Shown here piece after piece: positions 61,371 through 64,000 of a DNA stretch of 64,000 nt (position 1 is its first letter; each line of letters starts with the position of its first letter). This DNA comes from CAYUZU01 sp964448675. GTDB taxonomy: Bacteria > Planctomycetota > Phycisphaerae > UBA1845 > Fen-1342. The position numbers and the translations under genes were made by a program. The stretch spans positions 21,594-85,593 of the forward strand of contig CAYUZU010000022.1 in assembly GCA_964448675.1 (NCBI GenBank), given 5' to 3'. The notes below the pieces were generated by a model. The model was not told where the DNA came from. It ran no database searches and saw only the letters and a program-made list of their open reading frames with translations.

Positions 61371-61766
61371 TCAGGCGTCACCGCCCGGGCCGATGCCGAT
61401 GGCCGAGGCTTGGGCGTAGTCGCCGCTGTGCGTGATCGAGACCAGCACCTGGGTAATGCCCAGCGTCGTCGCCAGCGTCGCGCTGTGTCCGCGCAGCGCG
61501 ACCAGCGGCTTGCCGAGCGGATCCGGCAGCGTCTCGATGTCGGTCCACTCCACGCCGCCGCGCCAGCCGGTGCCCAGCACCTTCATGACGGCTTCCTTGG
61601 CGGCGAAGCGTCCGGCGAGGTGGGGGACCGGGTCGCGGTAGCGCAGGCAGTGCTCGCGTTCGGCGGCGGTGTAGATGCGGCTGAGGAAGCGCTCGCCGTG
61701 CTGCGCGCGCATGCGGGCGATACGGGGACAGTGCACCAGGTCGATTCCGTGCGAAATAACGGGCAT
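61371..61766 (-). CDS. acpS: Holo-[acyl-carrier-protein] synthase
   Basis: Transfers phosphopantetheine from CoA to acyl carrier protein. 131 aa from ATG 61766. Motifs GIDLVHCPRI (about 7-16; Mg-binding Asp), LAGRFAAKEAVMKVLGTG (49-66) and VSITHSGDYAQA (108-119). Length typical of the AcpS family. Convergent with the B12-binding gene and divergent from the bamD-like gene. Confidence 0.93.
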   Translation of the reverse strand: MPVISHGIDLVHCPRIARMRAQHGERFLSRIYTAAEREHCLRYRDPVPHLAGRFAAKEAVMKVLGTGWRGGVEWTDIETLPDPLGKPLVALRGHSATLATTLGITQVLVSITHSGDYAQASAIGIGPGGDA

Positions 61767-61838
61767 GGCGGCAGTGTAACGCTCGGTGGGGGCGGGGGCG
61801 ACTGGCAGGCAGCCCGCCAAGGCCTATAATCGGCGGGT

Positions 61839-62861
61839 ATGAAAACCACGCATCACCGCCTGGGCGTGCTCGCGATCTCGGGCCTCGTGTTGAGCGTGCT
61901 GGCGCTGGCCGACACGCACACGCAGGACCAGCAGTATCGCGAGCGTGAGCAGCTCGATCCGGAGACCGGCACGTGGGTCGAAGCGCCCCCGGAGACCAGC
62001 GCCGATCCGACCGACCCGCTCGGCCGGGCCCGTGCGTTGCTCGCCAGCGGGCAGCCGAAGGAAGCCCGCGAGATTCTCGAGCCGTGGATTGAGCAGAACC
62101 CGGACAGCGAGCGCTACTGGGAAGGCGTATTGCTGCTGGGCGAGGCCTGGTTCGAGCGGGGGGATTACTGGAAGGCGGTCGAGCGGTTTCAGACCGTGGG
62201 CGAAAACGCCGCCGGGGCCCTGTTCCATCGGGCGAACTGGCGTTGCGTGGACGTGGCCCGGGCCTTCCTGTCCGGTGAGAAGCGCATCCTGTGGAAGATC
62301 TTCCGCCTGCCGGCGTATGACGACGGCGTCGACATCCTCGACCGCGTCTGGGAGCGCGAGCCCGGCTCGCACATCGGCGAGGTCGCACTCAAGACCAAGG
62401 CCGACTATTACTTCCGCCGCGGCGACATGGACCTGGCCCAGGACGAGTACGCGAATCTCGTCCGGCAATTCCCCTACGGGCGTTATGCCCAACTGGCGAT
62501 GCTACGGACGGCCGTGGCGGCGGAGGCGTCCTTTCCGGGCGTGCGGTTTGACGATCAGCCCCTGATCGAAGCCACCGAGCACTATCGTCAATTGCAGGAG
62601 GCTTATCCCGCCTACGCCGAGCGCGAGGGCGTCGCACAGCGGCTGGAGGGCATCCGGCAGGAGCGGGCCGAGAAAGACCTGACGATCGCGAAATGGTATG
62701 AGCGCACCCGCCAGCCGGACGCGGCCGTGTTTTATTACCGGCAGATTCTCGCGGATTGGCCGGACACGCTGGCGGCGGCGGACGCGCGGAATCGGCTGCG
62801 GGCGCTGGGAGCGGAGGTCGCGCCGCCGGCCGCACCTGCACGGGAGGACGACACGCCGTGA
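61839..62861 (+). CDS. bamD: BamD-like outer membrane assembly protein
   Basis: 340 aa. TPR-like repeats from about 60: EAREILEPWIEQNPDSERYWEGVLLLGEAWFERGDYWKAVERF, a second set around 185-215 (KADYYFRRGDMDLAQDEYANLVRQFPYGRYAQLA), and a third near the end (YYRQILADWPDT). This is the YfiO/BamD pattern. It has a signal-like N-terminus but no lipobox Cys, unlike E. coli BamD. The stop overlaps the lptE start (TGATG), and ftsH follows. Role in beta-barrel assembly is inferred from family. Confidence 0.75.
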   Translation: MKTTHHRLGVLAISGLVLSVLALADTHTQDQQYREREQLDPETGTWVEAPPETSADPTDPLGRARALLASGQPKEAREILEPWIEQNPDSERYWEGVLLLGEAWFERGDYWKAVERFQTVGENAAGALFHRANWRCVDVARAFLSGEKRILWKIFRLPAYDDGVDILDRVWEREPGSHIGEVALKTKADYYFRRGDMDLAQDEYANLVRQFPYGRYAQLAMLRTAVAAEASFPGVRFDDQPLIEATEHYRQLQEAYPAYAEREGVAQRLEGIRQERAEKDLTIAKWYERTRQPDAAVFYYRQILADWPDTLAAADARNRLRALGAEVAPPAAPAREDDTP

Positions 62862-63355
62862 TGAAGCGAGGGATGCTGCTGGCGGGGCTGGGTGTGGCGT
62901 TGTCGCTTTGCGGCTGTGGCTACAAGGCGGGGGGGCCTTATCGGGACGACGTGCGCACGGTCTACGTGGACATGTTCGGCTCGCGTGAGTTCCGCCGTGA
63001 TCTGGAATTTACGCTCACGGAGGCGGTTAAGAAGCGTATTGGCAGCGATACGCCGTATCGGCTGGCCGGGCGCGAAAACGCCGATACGATACTTAGTGGC
63101 GAAGTGATCGAGCAGCCGGTGTCGGCCTTCGCCCCGGACTTTCAGACGCAACAGCCGCGGGAGAAGCAGGTTACGCTGGCGGTGCGGCTGTACTGGAAGG
63201 ACCAGCGCACGGGCCGTGTGCTGGTGGACGAGCCGATCGTGCTGGAGGCGGTGGACTATCTGCCGCCGATGGGTGAAACGGAAGAATTCGCGCGTGACCG
63301 CGTGACTGATCGCATGGCGCGCAAGATCGTCGCGAAGCTATACGAGGATTGGTAA
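62861..63355 (+). CDS. lptE: LptE-like LPS-assembly lipoprotein
   Basis: 164 aa, start overlapping the bamD-like stop. Signal peptide with lipobox ending at Cys19 (SLCGC), then the family opening GYKAGGPYRDDVRTVYVDMFGSREFRRDLEFTLTEAVKKRI and a beta region (ADTILSGEVIEQ, KQVTLAVRLYW). LptE partners LptD in LPS export, which implies an outer membrane. Assigned by pattern and by its bamD neighbour. Confidence 0.8.
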   Translation: MKRGMLLAGLGVALSLCGCGYKAGGPYRDDVRTVYVDMFGSREFRRDLEFTLTEAVKKRIGSDTPYRLAGRENADTILSGEVIEQPVSAFAPDFQTQQPREKQVTLAVRLYWKDQRTGRVLVDEPIVLEAVDYLPPMGETEEFARDRVTDRMARKIVAKLYEDW

Positions 63356-63364
63356 GCCAAATCG

Positions 63365-64000
63365 ATGCCTGACGAACAGCCCCCCAACAAGCCGCGACCG
63401 GGTGGACAAGGTGAAGACGGCGGCCCACCGAAGCCGCCGCCGCGCATGTCGCGCAACCTGTTCAGCTGGATCATCATCGTCGCGCTGGGGCTGATGTTCC
63501 TGGTGATGCTGAACCAGAACATGAACCGGCGGCACCAGGTCGATATCAGCGAGTTCTGGGTGCACATCGAGCGGGGCGACGTCAAGCTGGTGACCATCAA
63601 GGAAAACGCCATCGCGGGAGAGTTCTACGAATCGCCCGCGACCGCCGAGCAGGAAAACAAGCTGTTCGAGGTGACCTACCCGCGCGCCGCGGACAAGCTC
63701 GAGGAAATCCGCGAGAAGATCGCGGCGGTCAGCCCCAAGAAGGTCCGCATCGCCGGCGAGCTCGGCAACAACCTGCTGACCAGCATCCTCTTCACCACCA
63801 TCCCGTGGCTGCTGGTGTTCGGCATTATCTGGTTCCTGCTGTTCCGCCAGTTGCGGCAGAGCGGAGGCGGGGCGGGCATGCTCGGCAACTTCGGCCGCAG
63901 CCGCCACCGCATCATGACCAAGGAGCACACGAACATCACCTTCACCGACGTCGCCGGCGTCGAGGAGGCCAAGGACGAGGTCGTCGAGATCATCGAGTTC
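63365..64000 (+). CDS. ftsH: FtsH membrane AAA protease, N-terminal part
   Basis: Partial; 212 codons reach the window edge. Pro/Gly-rich cytoplasmic start, membrane helix 33-51 (FSWIIIVALGLMFLVML), periplasmic domain with YES-type FtsH extracellular motif (ISEFWVHIERGDVKLV), second helix 138-158 (LFTTIPWLLVFGIIWFLLFRQ), and the start of the AAA domain at F-T-D-V-A-G-V-E-E-A-K-D-E-V. The Walker A and zinc protease parts lie beyond the window. Degrades membrane and regulatory proteins such as LpxC in other bacteria. Ten bp after lptE. Confidence 0.95.
   Translation, partial: MPDEQPPNKPRPGGQGEDGGPPKPPPRMSRNLFSWIIIVALGLMFLVMLNQNMNRRHQVDISEFWVHIERGDVKLVTIKENAIAGEFYESPATAEQENKLFEVTYPRAADKLEEIREKIAAVSPKKVRIAGELGNNLLTSILFTTIPWLLVFGIIWFLLFRQLRQSGGGAGMLGNFGRSRHRIMTKEHTNITFTDVAGVEEAKDEVVEIIEF

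Overview
The window looks like a chromosome segment of a high-GC planctomycete, most likely of the Phycisphaerae group. Grounds for this: secreted proteins ending in dockerin-like G-D-x-N-x-D-G / N-W-R-D-I-D repeats, a VPEP (PEP-CTERM) sorting signal, a planctomycete-style prepilin-like protein (FTLIELLVVVAIIAIL), membrane proteins with C-terminal Cys-x2-Cys zinc ribbons, and paired clpP genes behind tig. A run of 100 Ns at 14733-14832 shows that this is a scaffold, probably from a metagenome or draft genome. Identification rests on reading motifs; no search was run.

Positions 1-565 hold two small heat-shock protein genes (one cut by the window edge). Positions ~770-14213 are a compact Mu-like transposable element read on the minus strand: divergent repressor and Ner-like regulator with a three-site operator, a 153-aa unknown protein, a stand-alone DNA-binding gene resembling part of MuA, MuA transposase, MuB ATPase (frameshifted), small unknown genes including a recent tandem duplication, then an HK97-type prohead protease, major capsid protein and a short tape-measure-like protein. 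No terminase, portal, tail sheath/tube, baseplate or lysis gene is visible, so it is either a deleted prophage or an unusual capsid-encoding transposon or satellite. Direct repeats near both ends may be transposase sites.

Positions 14217-15200 contain palindromic elements and a 61-bp tandem repeat array interrupted by the gap. The remaining ~49 kb is host chromosome: PilZ protein, Rae1/YacP-like nuclease, ribokinase, KtrAB potassium uptake, isocitrate dehydrogenase, sigma-54, a group of secreted and anchored proteins (24.6-29.1 kb) with a palindromic operator candidate, a transglutaminase/beta-lactamase fusion, creatininase-like hydrolase, purC, a glycosidase-like lipoprotein, a KamA-family radical SAM enzyme, an aminotransferase, cytochrome bd oxidase (cydAB), a Tyr/Asp-rich lipoprotein, rtcB-archease, and a Ser/Thr kinase-TPR protein next to a hybrid histidine kinase.

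The last 9 kb is a proteostasis and envelope block: tig-clpP-clpP, a conserved unknown with lipoyl-like barrels, a B12-binding protein, acpS, then bamD-like, lptE and the start of ftsH. Cytochrome bd, the radical SAM aminomutase and B12 use fit a facultative or microaerobic lifestyle (inference). The regions most worth a second look are the Mu-like element (its split DNA-binding module, missing packaging genes and duplicated leader-gene units), the structured 61-bp repeat array, and the two tiny ORFs at 49.2-49.35 kb.
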